DNA of 64,000 nucleotides from Acidobacteriota bacterium. GTDB lineage: Bacteria > Acidobacteriota > Blastocatellia > Pyrinomonadales > Pyrinomonadaceae. Positions 36,402-45,704 of this stretch are shown piece after piece (positions within the stretch are counted from its first letter, which is position 1; each line of letters starts with the position of its first letter). The translations under genes and the position numbers were made by a program. The stretch covers positions 2,108,001-2,172,000 of the forward strand of contig JADJOS010000001.1 of assembly GCA_016713675.1 (NCBI GenBank), given 5' to 3'. The notes beneath the pieces were generated by a model. It searched no databases and was not told where the DNA came from. It saw nothing but the letters and a program-made list of their open reading frames with translations.

Positions 36402-36701
36402 ATGAAGAAAACAAAATTACTTTCGATCATCGCCGTAATTCTAGTCTCGATATTTTTTAATCAATCGACGAATGCGGAAAGTGTCGAAGCATTCGGATCG
36501 AATTTTGCAAGTTGCAGGGTTTCGAAGAGCAATGCCAAGTTTTTCGTTTCGGCAACCGAAAAGACCATTAGGCTTAAGAAAGGCACAGCACTCTCGTGGA
36601 CGATCCCCGAAATGCACCAGGGCCTGATCGTGGTCAAAGCCAAGGTCGGCACAAAATGGATCAAAGGCGAGATATTGATGGATGACACAACTTGTAGGTG
36701 A
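36402..36701 (+). CDS. small exported protein
   Basis: This 99-residue protein has a signal peptide (ends near residue 26, TNA-ES) and a short beta-rich mature part with two Cys (SCRVSK ... DDTTC) that could form a disulfide. The pattern AKFFVSATEKTIRLKKGTALSW resembles an SH3-like barrel, but this is weak. It is one of several small exported proteins in a row. Confidence 0.65.
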   Translation: MKKTKLLSIIAVILVSIFFNQSTNAESVEAFGSNFASCRVSKSNAKFFVSATEKTIRLKKGTALSWTIPEMHQGLIVVKAKVGTKWIKGEILMDDTTCR

Positions 36702-36764
36702 CATCTATCAGTGTCGCAGCCGCAATTAACATGTAACCAAAAAAAGAACTAAGGAGAACTAATA

Positions 36765-37085
36765 ATGAAGAAGAGAATTTCGATAACCGCATCGGTCGCC
36801 TTGGCTATGTTATTCGGTACTGCCCTTTTGCCGCAAACGACATCAGCAAGCCCGAGCTTAACATCAACGCCGCTATTTCAAGATAACTGCGTTGTAACAG
36901 GTAATGATGATCGGCCGCTTCGCGTCCGATCAACTCCGGGCGGCAGAGTAATAGGTAGTTTGAAGATCGGAACACAGATATTGGCCTACAACGTGGTCCA
37001 AGATAGCTATGGAAATGATTGGACCAGAATCAAATATAGAAGAGGTTTTGGTTATGTTTCTACTCAGTTTATCAGTTGCGGCTAG
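36765..37085 (+). CDS. exported bacterial SH3-domain protein
   Basis: This 106-residue protein has a signal peptide (to about residue 28) and one SH3b domain (CVVTGNDDRPLRVRSTPGGRVIGSLKIGTQILAYNVV ... WTRIKYRRGFGYVSTQFISC). The LRVRSTPGG and GYVSTQFI elements are diagnostic. Such domains commonly bind cell wall. AAGGAGAAC precedes the ATG. Confidence 0.82.
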   Translation: MKKRISITASVALAMLFGTALLPQTTSASPSLTSTPLFQDNCVVTGNDDRPLRVRSTPGGRVIGSLKIGTQILAYNVVQDSYGNDWTRIKYRRGFGYVSTQFISCG

Positions 37086-37207
37086 GCAGGCGACTTCCGG
37101 TGCCGGTTGAGGTTAGATGGGCACCGATCGAATCAAACGAACAATTACTGCCAATACGAATTAATCTTCAACGCTTAACGGCGGCGTCTAGTTAGCGGAG
37201 ACTATTT

Positions 37208-37735
37208 ATGTTTTGTCCAGAATGTGGAACTCAGAATCCTGACACTGCAAAGTTTTGTGTCAGTTGCGGCCTCCAAACACCTTTAGCCGGGGGGGCACGG
37301 CCTCAGCCGGCGCCAGTACGCTCAGGATCCAAAGGACTAGTGATCGGCGGCGGTTTATTGGCTCTGCTGGTGATTGGCGGATTAGTAGCATTCATATTTT
37401 TGAGAGGTTCAAACTCAGCAAACAATGAGGCGGCACCGACTCCGCGAGTTAAGAATGCTTCGAATTCGTCAACTGCCGTATCGCCAGCGACGCCGACGGT
37501 AAGTAGTGTGCCTAGTGCGAGTAGTCCGGCCGCCGCCGCTCCGACCTCGACACCAGATGTCACAGTTGCAGCAACTACGCCGCCGCCTGCGCCAAAACCG
37601 ACAAAGAAGCCCGTAAACTGCAACAAGAAATGCGACCAGGTATTCGACAGATGTATGGCTGAATATCGGCAATTTGACGACCAGGAGATGATCTGCGGCG
37701 GCAAGCGGGATAGCTGTTTAAGCAAATGTTCTTAG
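37208..37735 (+). CDS. zinc-ribbon, single-pass membrane protein with Cys-rich tail
   Basis: This 175-residue protein has an N-terminal zinc ribbon (MFCPECGTQNPDTAKFCVSCG). A membrane helix at about 45-67 and an Ala/Thr/Ser/Pro linker follow. The C-terminus holds six cysteines (CNKKCDQVFDRC ... CGGKRDSCLSKC). The zinc ribbon would be cytoplasmic and the Cys-rich part outside. The same ground plan recurs in the gene at 39661. Function is unknown. Confidence 0.8.
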   Translation: MFCPECGTQNPDTAKFCVSCGLQTPLAGGARPQPAPVRSGSKGLVIGGGLLALLVIGGLVAFIFLRGSNSANNEAAPTPRVKNASNSSTAVSPATPTVSSVPSASSPAAAAPTSTPDVTVAATTPPPAPKPTKKPVNCNKKCDQVFDRCMAEYRQFDDQEMICGGKRDSCLSKCS

Positions 37736-37834
37736 TTTAAAAAGATCAATTTTGCGTAGTTTCGCTCTCTATCGGGCGAATAGAAAAATGGGTGAGAGTG
37801 GGAAGCGACTTTTGCCATCGGTCACAAAGTGAAT

Positions 37835-38569
37835 ATGTTTAGATCAAAGTTCAAACAAAGAACAGGCACTATAGCCAAATTGCTTTTGGTTGCTGCGTTA
37901 TTGGCGGGCCTTTCGGGCTGTCGCGAGCTTTCAGTCTTTTTCGATCCCGGCAAGGACGCCCCGAAAAAGCAGCTCAAGGTCGTAAAGCGCGACAAGCCAA
38001 ATCTCGAGTCCGATCCGGGCGAGCGGCCGGTCGATCCGGATTCAGCCGACTTGGTCGAGGCGACTGAAGAGGAAGCGGTCGAAGATGGAGTGTTGGCTCA
38101 GCAGACTGCGTCGGCGGCGGATGTTGGCTCGGGCGATGAGAACGAGTTGATCGCTGAGATCGAGAGAAAGGCGAAAGCGATCGTCGGGCGTTGGGAAACG
38201 ACGACCGTAACGGACGATTACGTCGCATTCGAATTCGGACAGCCTAAGGCCGAAGGCGAGACGTTTGTCGGCACCTATACTTTCTTCGTCAACGATAGGC
38301 AGGAGGCGCCGGCGAAATACGTCGTTTCTCGCGAAGACGCGATCAAGTTTTTCTCGGGCGGCGTCGAGAACAAAACGCTGCAAGTCACGGTCTCGGCAGA
38401 CGGGCAATCGCTAACCTTCCTCGGCAACAAGGGAATCACATCGAAGATGGTGCGTGCCGGTTCGCGTCCAAAACCGCAACCTACGCCTGCCCCGAAACCA
38501 GAAGTTCCAAACGAAAATCTGCCGCAGCCCAGGGCGACTCCGCCGCGGATCGAGCAGCGTGAGCAGTAG
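37835..38569 (+). CDS. lipoprotein of unknown function
   Basis: This 244-residue lipoprotein has lipobox LSGC (Cys near residue 29), an acidic linker and a globular part at about 105-215 (IVGRWETTTVTDDYVAFEFGQPKAEGETFVGTYTFF). The globular part resembles lipocalin-like or DUF-type 'RWE' beta barrels. A Pro-rich tail ends it. I prefer the ATG at 37835; a GTG two codons upstream is also in frame. Confidence 0.75.
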   Translation: MFRSKFKQRTGTIAKLLLVAALLAGLSGCRELSVFFDPGKDAPKKQLKVVKRDKPNLESDPGERPVDPDSADLVEATEEEAVEDGVLAQQTASAADVGSGDENELIAEIERKAKAIVGRWETTTVTDDYVAFEFGQPKAEGETFVGTYTFFVNDRQEAPAKYVVSREDAIKFFSGGVENKTLQVTVSADGQSLTFLGNKGITSKMVRAGSRPKPQPTPAPKPEVPNENLPQPRATPPRIEQREQ

Positions 38570-38600
38570 TAGAGATCAGAGAATTGAGGAGAAACGAAAA

Positions 38601-39405
38601 ATGAAAACGAACGACAAAAATGTTATGCGAAATTTCCTGCTTTCGCTGTTTGCATTCGCAATAGTATTGCCGCTTACCGGCTGCCCGGGCGAGAAGAAAC
38701 AACGTGCTTCGCGGTCGGATCCGGCGTCAGACACGATGACCGAAGAAAACTCGAAGGATGTTGTTGTGCTTCAGAACAATCCGGCTGGCAATTCCACCGG
38801 CGGGGCCGGCGGCACCGGCAAAATCGTCCAATCCGTTCGAAGGAACCTGGGACGTAAATTCCAGCGGAAGCTTCTTTAACTGGACGTTCGGGTACGCTAC
38901 AAAAAAAGACCAAAAGTTTGAAGGGAAGATAACCGACGCTTCGAGCGCGGTCATTGGCGACTACGTTGTTCTGCCGAACAAAACTATCGAATTGAAAGTT
39001 TATGCAGCAAGCATCAACGCCATCGTTGCGTACAAGGTCTCAAACGGCGGCAATCAGATAGAGATGGACGACGGTCCTACTAAGGTCACGATGACCAAGG
39101 GCAAGACCAACACCACCATTCAGAACGATGGCAATATTCTCGCATCGCGTACTTGGACAAACATCGCCAATCCAGGCCATCAATTTCAGTTCACGTCGGT
39201 AAGAAAATCCAGTTCGGGATGGAACGGTGCGTACAATGAGATCCACCCCGGTGGTCGAATCGATAGCGGAACCTTTTCGCTAACGCCCGGAAAGTTGACT
39301 TTAACCGTGTCGGGAAATGTTGATGTGTTCACATACAAGCTGCGCCTCGGCAATTCGGTGCTTGATGTGACCGATTCTTCGGGCAACACGAATACATTCC
39401 AATAA
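38601..39405 (+). pseudogene. lipoprotein with beta-rich domain, frameshifted
   Basis: The N-terminus (MKTNDKNVMRNFLLSLFAF ... LTGC) is a lipoprotein signal with GAGGAGAAAC upstream. The frame runs through a Gly/Thr-rich linker to about 38820 and then diverges into a basic nonsense tail stopping at 38879. The other frame continues with SSNPFEGTWDVNSSGSFFNW and a beta-rich domain to 39405. Dropping one A from the AAAA at 38820-38823 joins them as GTGKSSNPFEGTWD. The reunited lipoprotein would be about 267 residues and resembles its upstream neighbour in plan. Confidence 0.65.
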
Positions 39406-39611
39406 TGAAAAGGCCAAATATGAACTTCAAACGAAAAACCAAGAGTATTCTGATCACATTTCTTCTGCTCGGCGGCGTCATCACGTCGACTGGGTGCCAG
39501 GCCGCCTCGGACCTGTTCAATCCGGATACGTACAACTTCTACAACACGGAGCCTTGGGAACGGAACAAGAAGAAGACAGCGAAACCGAAGACGTTGAAGG
39601 ATCAAATGTAG
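39405..39611 (+). CDS. short lipoprotein
   Basis: This 68-residue ORF has a lipoprotein signal (lipobox STGC, Cys near residue 31) and a short charged mature part ending KTLKDQM. The ATG overlaps the preceding TAA (TAATG). An internal ATG at 39420 with AAAAGG upstream is an alternative start. The mature peptide is only about 37 residues, like entericidin-type small lipoproteins, but I see no specific match. Confidence 0.55.
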   Translation: MKRPNMNFKRKTKSILITFLLLGGVITSTGCQAASDLFNPDTYNFYNTEPWERNKKKTAKPKTLKDQM

Positions 39612-39660
39612 ATGTTGTGTCAGCCGATCTGAACAAACTTGACAAGAATTACGAAAGACT

Positions 39661-40999
39661 ATGATCTGTCCAAATTGTAAAGTACCAAACCTAGGAGCCA
39701 ATAGGTTCTGCGCTGAATGTGGAAGTAAAATGCCGGACCCTGGTGCTGGAACTCTGGCGTCAGAGAACCCGACTTTGTATTACCCAAGTCAGTCGCGGCC
39801 GCCACATCAGCCGCCGCCTGAACAACAGCAACCGGTGCAGCCGCAGTATCAGCAGCAAGCGGTTCCGCCGCCGCAGCAACAGGTGCCGCCGCCACAACAG
39901 CAGATGCCGCCTCCACAAGGGCAAATGCCGCCGCAGCAACAGGTTCCGCCGCCACAGCAGCAGCAGTATTATCAGCAGCAACCTTCGCAGCCGCAATATC
40001 CCCAACAGCCGGTTCCTGCCGCCGATGTGCCGAAGAAGAAATCAAAAGCGTTGCGTTGGGCAATGGTGATCATTTTGGTTCCGCTTGTGCTGTTTGGCGG
40101 AGCCTTGATTGCGATGAATTTCTTGGTCATTAAGCAAGCGAACCGTTCGTACACGCTCGGCGACAGACATAAAGGCGAAGAGAAAAAGGTCGTCGAACTC
40201 GATCCGCAGAACGGCAAGCTCTTTGTAAATAACTCGGACAGTGACAAAGCTCAGTTGTGGCAGATCACGCCTGACTCGGGCGTCGAAGACTCGTATCGAT
40301 TCGTCAATCGCGAGACCGGCGACGCTGAATCGCTCGAGGTCATTGACGACAAGGTCGATTTCAACGTCGGTATAAACGAATCGGCAGAAGACGACGGCCA
40401 GCTTTGGGCGATCACGAACATCGAGGGCGACAACTTTCAGATAACCAACAACTGGCTCGGCGACTCGAAAGCACTTATCGCATTTCAAGGAAACCCTACG
40501 ATTCCTCCGAATGCGCGATTCGGGCAACAAAGAAGGACAGCTCTGGAAGCGGATCGCGGCGAAAGGCGGCGGTTATTACATCGTCAATAAGCGTTATGGC
40601 GATGGATTTGCACTCGACGCGGTTTACCAAGGTGAGTTTATCGACAAGATGAAGATGGGCAAAGCAGGGAAATTCGGCAACCAGATCTGGCTGATGAAGC
40701 CCGCCGGCAAAAACCTCTTCACGCTCACTACGAAATTGCACGAAGCCGATAAGAAGAATCGATCATTGGACGTTGATGGAGCAAAGAAAGAATTCGTAAA
40801 AATGGCGCAGACGGGCAATTTTTCGGGTCAGAAATGGAAGATGATCCCTGTCGCAGGTGAATATTTCAGGCTCACGACTGAGTTTCTTGGCGACGGAAAA
40901 TCGCTCGAGGCAGTTACTTTCTTTAAGTACTACATCGAAATGCGAAAAGCATCGACCGAGGACAAAGGTCAATATTGGGTAATCGACAGGACTAACTAA
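39661..40999 (+). pseudogene. zinc-ribbon membrane protein with QxW (ricin-type) repeats, frameshifted
   Basis: The N-terminus is a zinc ribbon (MICPNCKVPNLGANRFCAECG). A Gln/Pro-rich stretch (about 45-120) and a membrane helix (about 133-158) follow, and then extracellular repeats. The first frame stops at 40590 after a basic nonsense tail. The shifted frame, from about 40505, continues KEGQLWKRIAAKGGGYYIVNKRYGDG to 40999. Six QxW motifs are visible across both parts (QLW, QLW, QLW, QIW, QKW, QYW), as in ricin-type beta-trefoils. Removing one base near 40505-40508 (CCGAATG) joins the frames at about 445 residues. Confidence 0.68.
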
Positions 41000-41069
41000 C
41001 AACGCTACAGGAGAAATCCCATGAATCGCACGCAATGATGAGACGCAGCTCATTCCGCACTACTGACAG

Positions 41070-41099
41070 AAAGGCACGAAACCCCGTCTCGTGCCTTTT
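41070..41099 (+). terminator. terminator closing the small-protein island
   Basis: AAGGCACGA and TCGTGCCTT flank a 9-base loop and are followed by TT. Stem and flanks closely resemble the hairpin at 34064. Confidence 0.8.
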
Positions 41100-41125
41100 G
41101 TGTGTTTTGTGGGTAAACTCTTCTT

Positions 41126-42088
41126 ATGAAAGCGATCGTTGTGCGTGAATTTGGTGATCCTGAGGTGATGAAGGTCGAGGAAGTCGCCGTTCCTGCGCGG
41201 ACGGGCTCACAGGTGCTGATAAAGATCGAGGCGGCGGGCGTTAATCCTGTCGATACCTATCTACGCACCGGAATTCACGCTCATGCTCCGAAATTGCCAT
41301 ATACGCCGGGCAAGGATGCTGCCGGCGTTGTGGAAGCGGTCGGCGACGGCGTGACTAAATGGGAAGTGGGTGATCGCGTGTACACTGCCGATTCGCTAAC
41401 CGGAACGTATGCGGCATATTCGCTTTGCGAAGAATCACAAATTGGGCGGTTGCCGGACAATGTGACCTTTGAGCAGGGGGCTGGCGTTTGGACTCCATAT
41501 GCGACGAGCTATCGAGCGCTTTTTCAGAAGGCAGCGGCTAAGTCCGGTGAGACGGTATTGATACACGGAGCATCGGGCGGCGTGGGCCTTGCGGCGGTGC
41601 AATGGGCTAAGAGTGCGGGGTTAACGGTTATCGGTACGGCTAGTTCTGACGCTGGACGCGAGCTCGCGGCTCAGAATGGTGCGGATCATGTTTTCGATCA
41701 CACTGATGAATCTCATTACGATTCGATCAATGAAGTTACGGGCGGCAAAGGCGTCGATATAATTGTCGAGATGCTGGCGAACGTGAATCTTGAAAACGAT
41801 TTCCGCGTCCTCGCGATGTTTGGGCGGATCGTCGTCGTTGGGAATCGCGGTAGTATCGAGTTCACGCCGCGGCTCGCGATGACCAAGGACGCTACGATCT
41901 ATGGAATGTCGCTGTTCAATTCGATGCAGGATGAACGAGACGATATCCATGCGGCGATCTTCGACGGCTTGAGCACCGGCTCATTGGATCCATTTATTCG
42001 CGAGGCAATTTCACTCTCTGACGCCCCTCGTTCGCATCGCGAAGTGATGGCGAGCAAAGCTCTAGGTAAGATCATCTTGATCCCATAA
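41126..42088 (+). CDS. NADPH:quinone oxidoreductase-like MDR-family enzyme
   Basis: This is a 320-residue zinc-independent medium-chain dehydrogenase/reductase. The GroES-like N-terminal domain reads MKAIVVREFGDPEVMKVEEV ... AAGVNPVDTYLRTG, and the nucleotide-binding motif is VLIHGASGGVGLAAVQWAKSAG (about 146-167). It is close to QorA/zeta-crystallin and should reduce quinones or enones with NADPH. The substrate cannot be told from sequence. Confidence 0.92.
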   Translation: MKAIVVREFGDPEVMKVEEVAVPARTGSQVLIKIEAAGVNPVDTYLRTGIHAHAPKLPYTPGKDAAGVVEAVGDGVTKWEVGDRVYTADSLTGTYAAYSLCEESQIGRLPDNVTFEQGAGVWTPYATSYRALFQKAAAKSGETVLIHGASGGVGLAAVQWAKSAGLTVIGTASSDAGRELAAQNGADHVFDHTDESHYDSINEVTGGKGVDIIVEMLANVNLENDFRVLAMFGRIVVVGNRGSIEFTPRLAMTKDATIYGMSLFNSMQDERDDIHAAIFDGLSTGSLDPFIREAISLSDAPRSHREVMASKALGKIILIP

Positions 42089-42343
42089 ACCTCTCGATAA
42101 ACATTCTCAATAAATATTCAGTGACATCGAAAATGAATCCTTTCGGTTATTTGCGTCGAAGCATCAGTTGCTAGGCGACAATTGCGGCAGAATTGTATTG
42201 ACTTTTCACCGAGTTGAGAAATATCATTCACGGAGAAATCTTTTCTGAAAATTTGAGCCCGGTTGCGGGTTTGTGGATGTACTGGAGCGTTGGAAATCAG
42301 CGGATAGTGCAATTTGATGTATTTAACGTATTGAGGGGAGAAA

Positions 42344-43714
42344 ATGAATAAGAAACTGAATTTATCGATATTGATCGCGGTCGCGGTGCTGGCATTTTCA
42401 GGAGCCGCTCGAGCCGAGACTTTCTTCGCGTATCTTAATGGTGCCCAAGAGAATCCTGCGGTCGCCACTTCTGCGACCGGCTATGCCCGGGTCTTTCTAA
42501 ATGAATCGACGCTGACGATCAATTACACGGTGGTCTATAACGGGCTCTCGGCTGCCCAAAATGCCGGACATATTCATTCCGCAGCACTAGGCGTAAACGG
42601 GCCAGTGGCTATTGCTTTCCCGGTGGTCGGCGGCACGTCGGGCACCATAACCGGGACCTCTGCAATAACGGCACCCCAGATCGCGACGCTTAGAGCTAAC
42701 GGAATGTACGTCAATATCCACACATCAGCGTTTCCCGGCGGCGAGATCCGCGGCCAACTCGGCAAGAAGCGGCCGGTCGATTTTGACGGCGACGGACGCC
42801 AGGATTTCAGCGTACTTCGATTTCCGGCGGCGGGCAGCCCGAGACCGATAACATTTTGGAATTATAACAGCACGACCGGAACACAGATCTTTGGCACGTG
42901 GGGCAACTCCCAGACCGATTATCCTGCACCGGGAGATTACGATGGGGATGGGAGAGATGATTTTGCCCTGTTTCGGGCAAACGCTATCGGAGCACAGAGC
43001 GAGTTTTGGATAATAAAATCATCTGATTTTACCGTAAGATATTTTGCCTGGGGTATTGGAGGAGATATTGTATGTGCCCGAGATTTTGACGGTGACGGCA
43101 TTACCGACCCGGCGGTATTCAGACGGGGTGCATCGGCTGGAGCTCCATCAACATGGTATATACGCCGCAGTTCTAATGGAACCGTACAGACCGAGTTGTT
43201 TGGTACGACCGGTGGGACTGCCAACGATCAGGATTTCCCGATCCCGGGCGATTATGACGGTGACGGTAAATATGATGTGGCAGTATATCGTGCCGGTGCA
43301 TTGACGCCGACGAATAGTTTTATCGTCAAACGAAGTTCGGACGGAGGCATAACATATCGACAGTTTGGCAATTTCGTGTCCGATTATATTTTGCCCGGCG
43401 ACTATGACGGTGACGGGAAGTTTGACTACGCTGTCGCCCGCACCGGTGCAACGTCCACGACCCCAATGTTTTGGTGGATATTGCAGAGCGGAACGGGAAC
43501 CGTTCGTGTTCAACCATGGGGAATCACGTCCGACTTTCCGGTACAGGGCGACTACGATGGTGATGCCCGAACGGACGTCGCGGTTTTCCGTCAGGGTGCA
43601 GCAGCCGGTGCAGCGAGTCATTTTTGGGTTTTGGGGAGTTTTAGCAATTCGACCCAAGTAACGCAGTGGGGAGTGAATCCGGACTTTCCAATTGCAAGGT
43701 TCGACTCGCGCTAA
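42344..43714 (+). CDS. exported CHRD-domain protein with FG-GAP repeats
   Basis: This 456-residue protein has a signal peptide (about 1-26). A CHRD domain follows at about 27-142 (FFAYLNGAQENPAVATSATGYARVFL ... AGHIHSAALGVNGPVAI ... VNIHTSAFPGGEIRGQL). At least six FG-GAP/VCBS repeats with calcium loops (DFDGDGRQDFSVLR, DYDGDGRDDFALFR, DFDGDGITDPAVFR, DYDGDGKYDVAVYR, DYDGDGKFDYAVAR, DYDGDARTDVAVFR) form a likely beta-propeller. It is probably a surface protein; the ligand is unknown. Confidence 0.92.
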   Translation: MNKKLNLSILIAVAVLAFSGAARAETFFAYLNGAQENPAVATSATGYARVFLNESTLTINYTVVYNGLSAAQNAGHIHSAALGVNGPVAIAFPVVGGTSGTITGTSAITAPQIATLRANGMYVNIHTSAFPGGEIRGQLGKKRPVDFDGDGRQDFSVLRFPAAGSPRPITFWNYNSTTGTQIFGTWGNSQTDYPAPGDYDGDGRDDFALFRANAIGAQSEFWIIKSSDFTVRYFAWGIGGDIVCARDFDGDGITDPAVFRRGASAGAPSTWYIRRSSNGTVQTELFGTTGGTANDQDFPIPGDYDGDGKYDVAVYRAGALTPTNSFIVKRSSDGGITYRQFGNFVSDYILPGDYDGDGKFDYAVARTGATSTTPMFWWILQSGTGTVRVQPWGITSDFPVQGDYDGDARTDVAVFRQGAAAGAASHFWVLGSFSNSTQVTQWGVNPDFPIARFDSR

Positions 43715-43733
43715 TTTGTTTGAAATTCAGGCG

Positions 43734-43767
43734 TGGTCCCGGCGATCTGGTTGCCGGGACCATTTTT
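43734..43767. terminator. shared bidirectional terminator
   Basis: TGGTCCCGGC and GCCGGGACCA form a 10-bp stem with a 9-base loop, then five T. It lies between the convergent CHRD and methyltransferase genes; the plus-strand T run is stronger. Confidence 0.85.
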
Positions 43768-45637
43768 ATGCGGTCTTGAACTCTTCGAGTGCCTCAAATA
43801 CCTGCAAGGCATATTTCACATTTCCGAATGGAGCTGAGACCTGTACGCCCTGAATGTCATTGCGGACCGCAAGCAGCGATTCACGTGCTATCGCAATACC
43901 TTCGTCGCGGGCAGCCTCCTTGCTGACGTCTGACGCAATACGCATGCGTTCGAGAATCTCCGGAGTGACCTCGACGCCGGGGACCTCGTTATGGAGAAAC
44001 TCGGCGTTGCGAAAACTCACCAGCGGCCAGATACCGGCAATGATCGGTATGCGGACATGTTCGATCATGCCGAGAAAACGCTTGAGTTGTTCAGTGTCAA
44101 ATACCGGCTGTGTGATCGCGTATTCGGCACCAGCCTCGACTTTCCATTCGAAGCGTTTGATCTCTTCGTCCATATTCACGGCACCAGGATTTACGCCAAC
44201 GCCTATCGAAAAAGCAGTCGGCTTGCCGATCGGATTGTTGCCGAGATCGAGGCCGTGGTTGAGTTTATTGACCATGTTGGTGAGGCCGATAGCGTCAATA
44301 TCAAATACAGCGGTCGCATCAGGATACGGGCCCATCTTCGGAGGATCTCCGGTGATGAGGAGCAAATTGTGCAGACCCAGAGCAGCGGCACCAAGAAGGT
44401 CCGACATCATGCCGAGCAGGTTGCGGTCGCGACAGCAGTAATGAAGTACGGCCTCGATACCGATCTCTCGTTCGACCAAAACCGCGGTCGCCTGAGCAGA
44501 CATGCGCGTCTGGGCTCGCGGCCCGTCTGGAATATTTACGCCGTCGACACCCTTTTCTTTCAATAATCGGATCGAATCGAGGGTCTTCTGAGCGTCACAG
44601 CCTTTAGGCGGCAAAACTTCGACCGACGTGACAAATTCGCCTCGAGCGATCTTTGCGGACCATCGCGACCGATCAAGCGGATCGACCACCTGCACGTCCT
44701 CGGGCTTTAGTTCCCAGACCGTTACGGGTGCGCTCTTTATGACCGAGCTTGCCGACACCCGCGGACTGATCGAGCGAATGCCGTCGGCGATCAATTTAAT
44801 ATGCGTTGGCGTTGTGCCGCAGCATCCACCGACAAATTTTGCTCCGACCTGAACGAATCGGCGTGAAAATTCGGCCATGTATTCGGGCGAACCCATGTAA
44901 AATTGCCGGCCCTGTACATCACGCGGCAGTCCGGCATTTGGCTGTGCAGAAAGCGGTTTTGCCGTTACCGAACGCATCTTTTCAAGTGCGTTAAGCAAAT
45001 GGTTCGGGCCCATACCGCAATTAAGCCCGATTACATCGACACCGAGTTCGTCGAGTTTTTGGGTAAAGTGTTCCGGTGTGTCGCCGTATATGGTCTTTCC
45101 GTCCATTTGGATCGTCATTTGAGCGACGATCGGCAGGTCACTGACCTCGCGGACAGCCCGGATCGCCTGCTCGATCAATGGCAGTTCGGAAAACGTTTCG
45201 AGTATGAATAGATCCACGCCGCCCTCGAGCAATGCCTCGGCCTGCTCCTTGAACATCTCCTTCGCCTCGTCAAATGATGTCGGCCCGAAAGGTTCGACAC
45301 GAAGCCCCAACGGCCCGATCGCACCTGCTACGTAAGCTTTGTCGCCGGCTGCCTCGCGGGCGAGGTTGGCGGCAGCAATATTGATCTCGCGTAATTTACT
45401 CTCGAGGCCGTAAGGCTGGAGTTTGTGGCGGGTCGCTCCGAACGAGTTGGTCTCGATGATGTCGGCACCCGCGGCGACGTACTCTTCGTGCACCTCGCGA
45501 ACGAGATCGGGAGCCGTGATATTTAGTTCGTCATAGCTGCGATTAATGTAAACACCTTTGTCGTAGAGGCGTGTTCCCATCGCACCGTCAAAAACGTAAA
45601 CGCCTTCAGAATCGAGCAGATCGCGAAAATTCTTCAT
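43766..45637 (-). CDS. bifunctional homocysteine S-methyltransferase / 5,10-methylenetetrahydrofolate reductase
   Basis: This 623-residue fusion starts with a homocysteine S-methyltransferase domain at about 1-290 (VFDGAMGTRLYDKGV; zinc ligands in LNCGMGP and VGGCCGTTPTHI). The C-terminal half, about 325-623, is a MetF-like flavin reductase (GEFVTSVEVLPPKGCDAQKTL, NIPDGPRAQTRMS, LLITGDPPKMG). Known fusions of this type (YitJ/BmhA) make methionine with methyl groups drawn from folate. The ATG at 45637 fits the family N-terminus. A terminator-like hairpin and a SAM-II aptamer lie directly upstream. Confidence 0.95.
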   Translation of the reverse strand: MKNFRDLLDSEGVYVFDGAMGTRLYDKGVYINRSYDELNITAPDLVREVHEEYVAAGADIIETNSFGATRHKLQPYGLESKLREINIAAANLAREAAGDKAYVAGAIGPLGLRVEPFGPTSFDEAKEMFKEQAEALLEGGVDLFILETFSELPLIEQAIRAVREVSDLPIVAQMTIQMDGKTIYGDTPEHFTQKLDELGVDVIGLNCGMGPNHLLNALEKMRSVTAKPLSAQPNAGLPRDVQGRQFYMGSPEYMAEFSRRFVQVGAKFVGGCCGTTPTHIKLIADGIRSISPRVSASSVIKSAPVTVWELKPEDVQVVDPLDRSRWSAKIARGEFVTSVEVLPPKGCDAQKTLDSIRLLKEKGVDGVNIPDGPRAQTRMSAQATAVLVEREIGIEAVLHYCCRDRNLLGMMSDLLGAAALGLHNLLLITGDPPKMGPYPDATAVFDIDAIGLTNMVNKLNHGLDLGNNPIGKPTAFSIGVGVNPGAVNMDEEIKRFEWKVEAGAEYAITQPVFDTEQLKRFLGMIEHVRIPIIAGIWPLVSFRNAEFLHNEVPGVEVTPEILERMRIASDVSKEAARDEGIAIARESLLAVRNDIQGVQVSAPFGNVKYALQVFEALEEFKTA

Positions 45638-45656
45638 ATGATCGAAACCTAAAACA

Positions 45657-45685
45657 AAAAGTCCCGCCAAAACAGCGAGACTTTT
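45657..45685 (-). terminator. attenuator-like hairpin before the methionine gene
   Basis: On the minus strand AAAAGTCTCGC and GCGGGACTTTT form a stem with one G-T pair and a 7-base loop, followed by TTTTG. It lies about 20 bases upstream of the start codon and downstream of the SAM-II aptamer. It could work as an expression platform or end transcripts from upstream. Confidence 0.65.
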
Positions 45686-45704
45686 CGAAATCGATTTGTC
45701 CACA

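Noticed and set aside
39760..40005. CCG/CAG-rich stretch as a CRISPR-like or microsatellite array
   Set aside because: It is the coding sequence of a Gln/Pro-rich linker with irregular units. There are no spacers or constant repeats.
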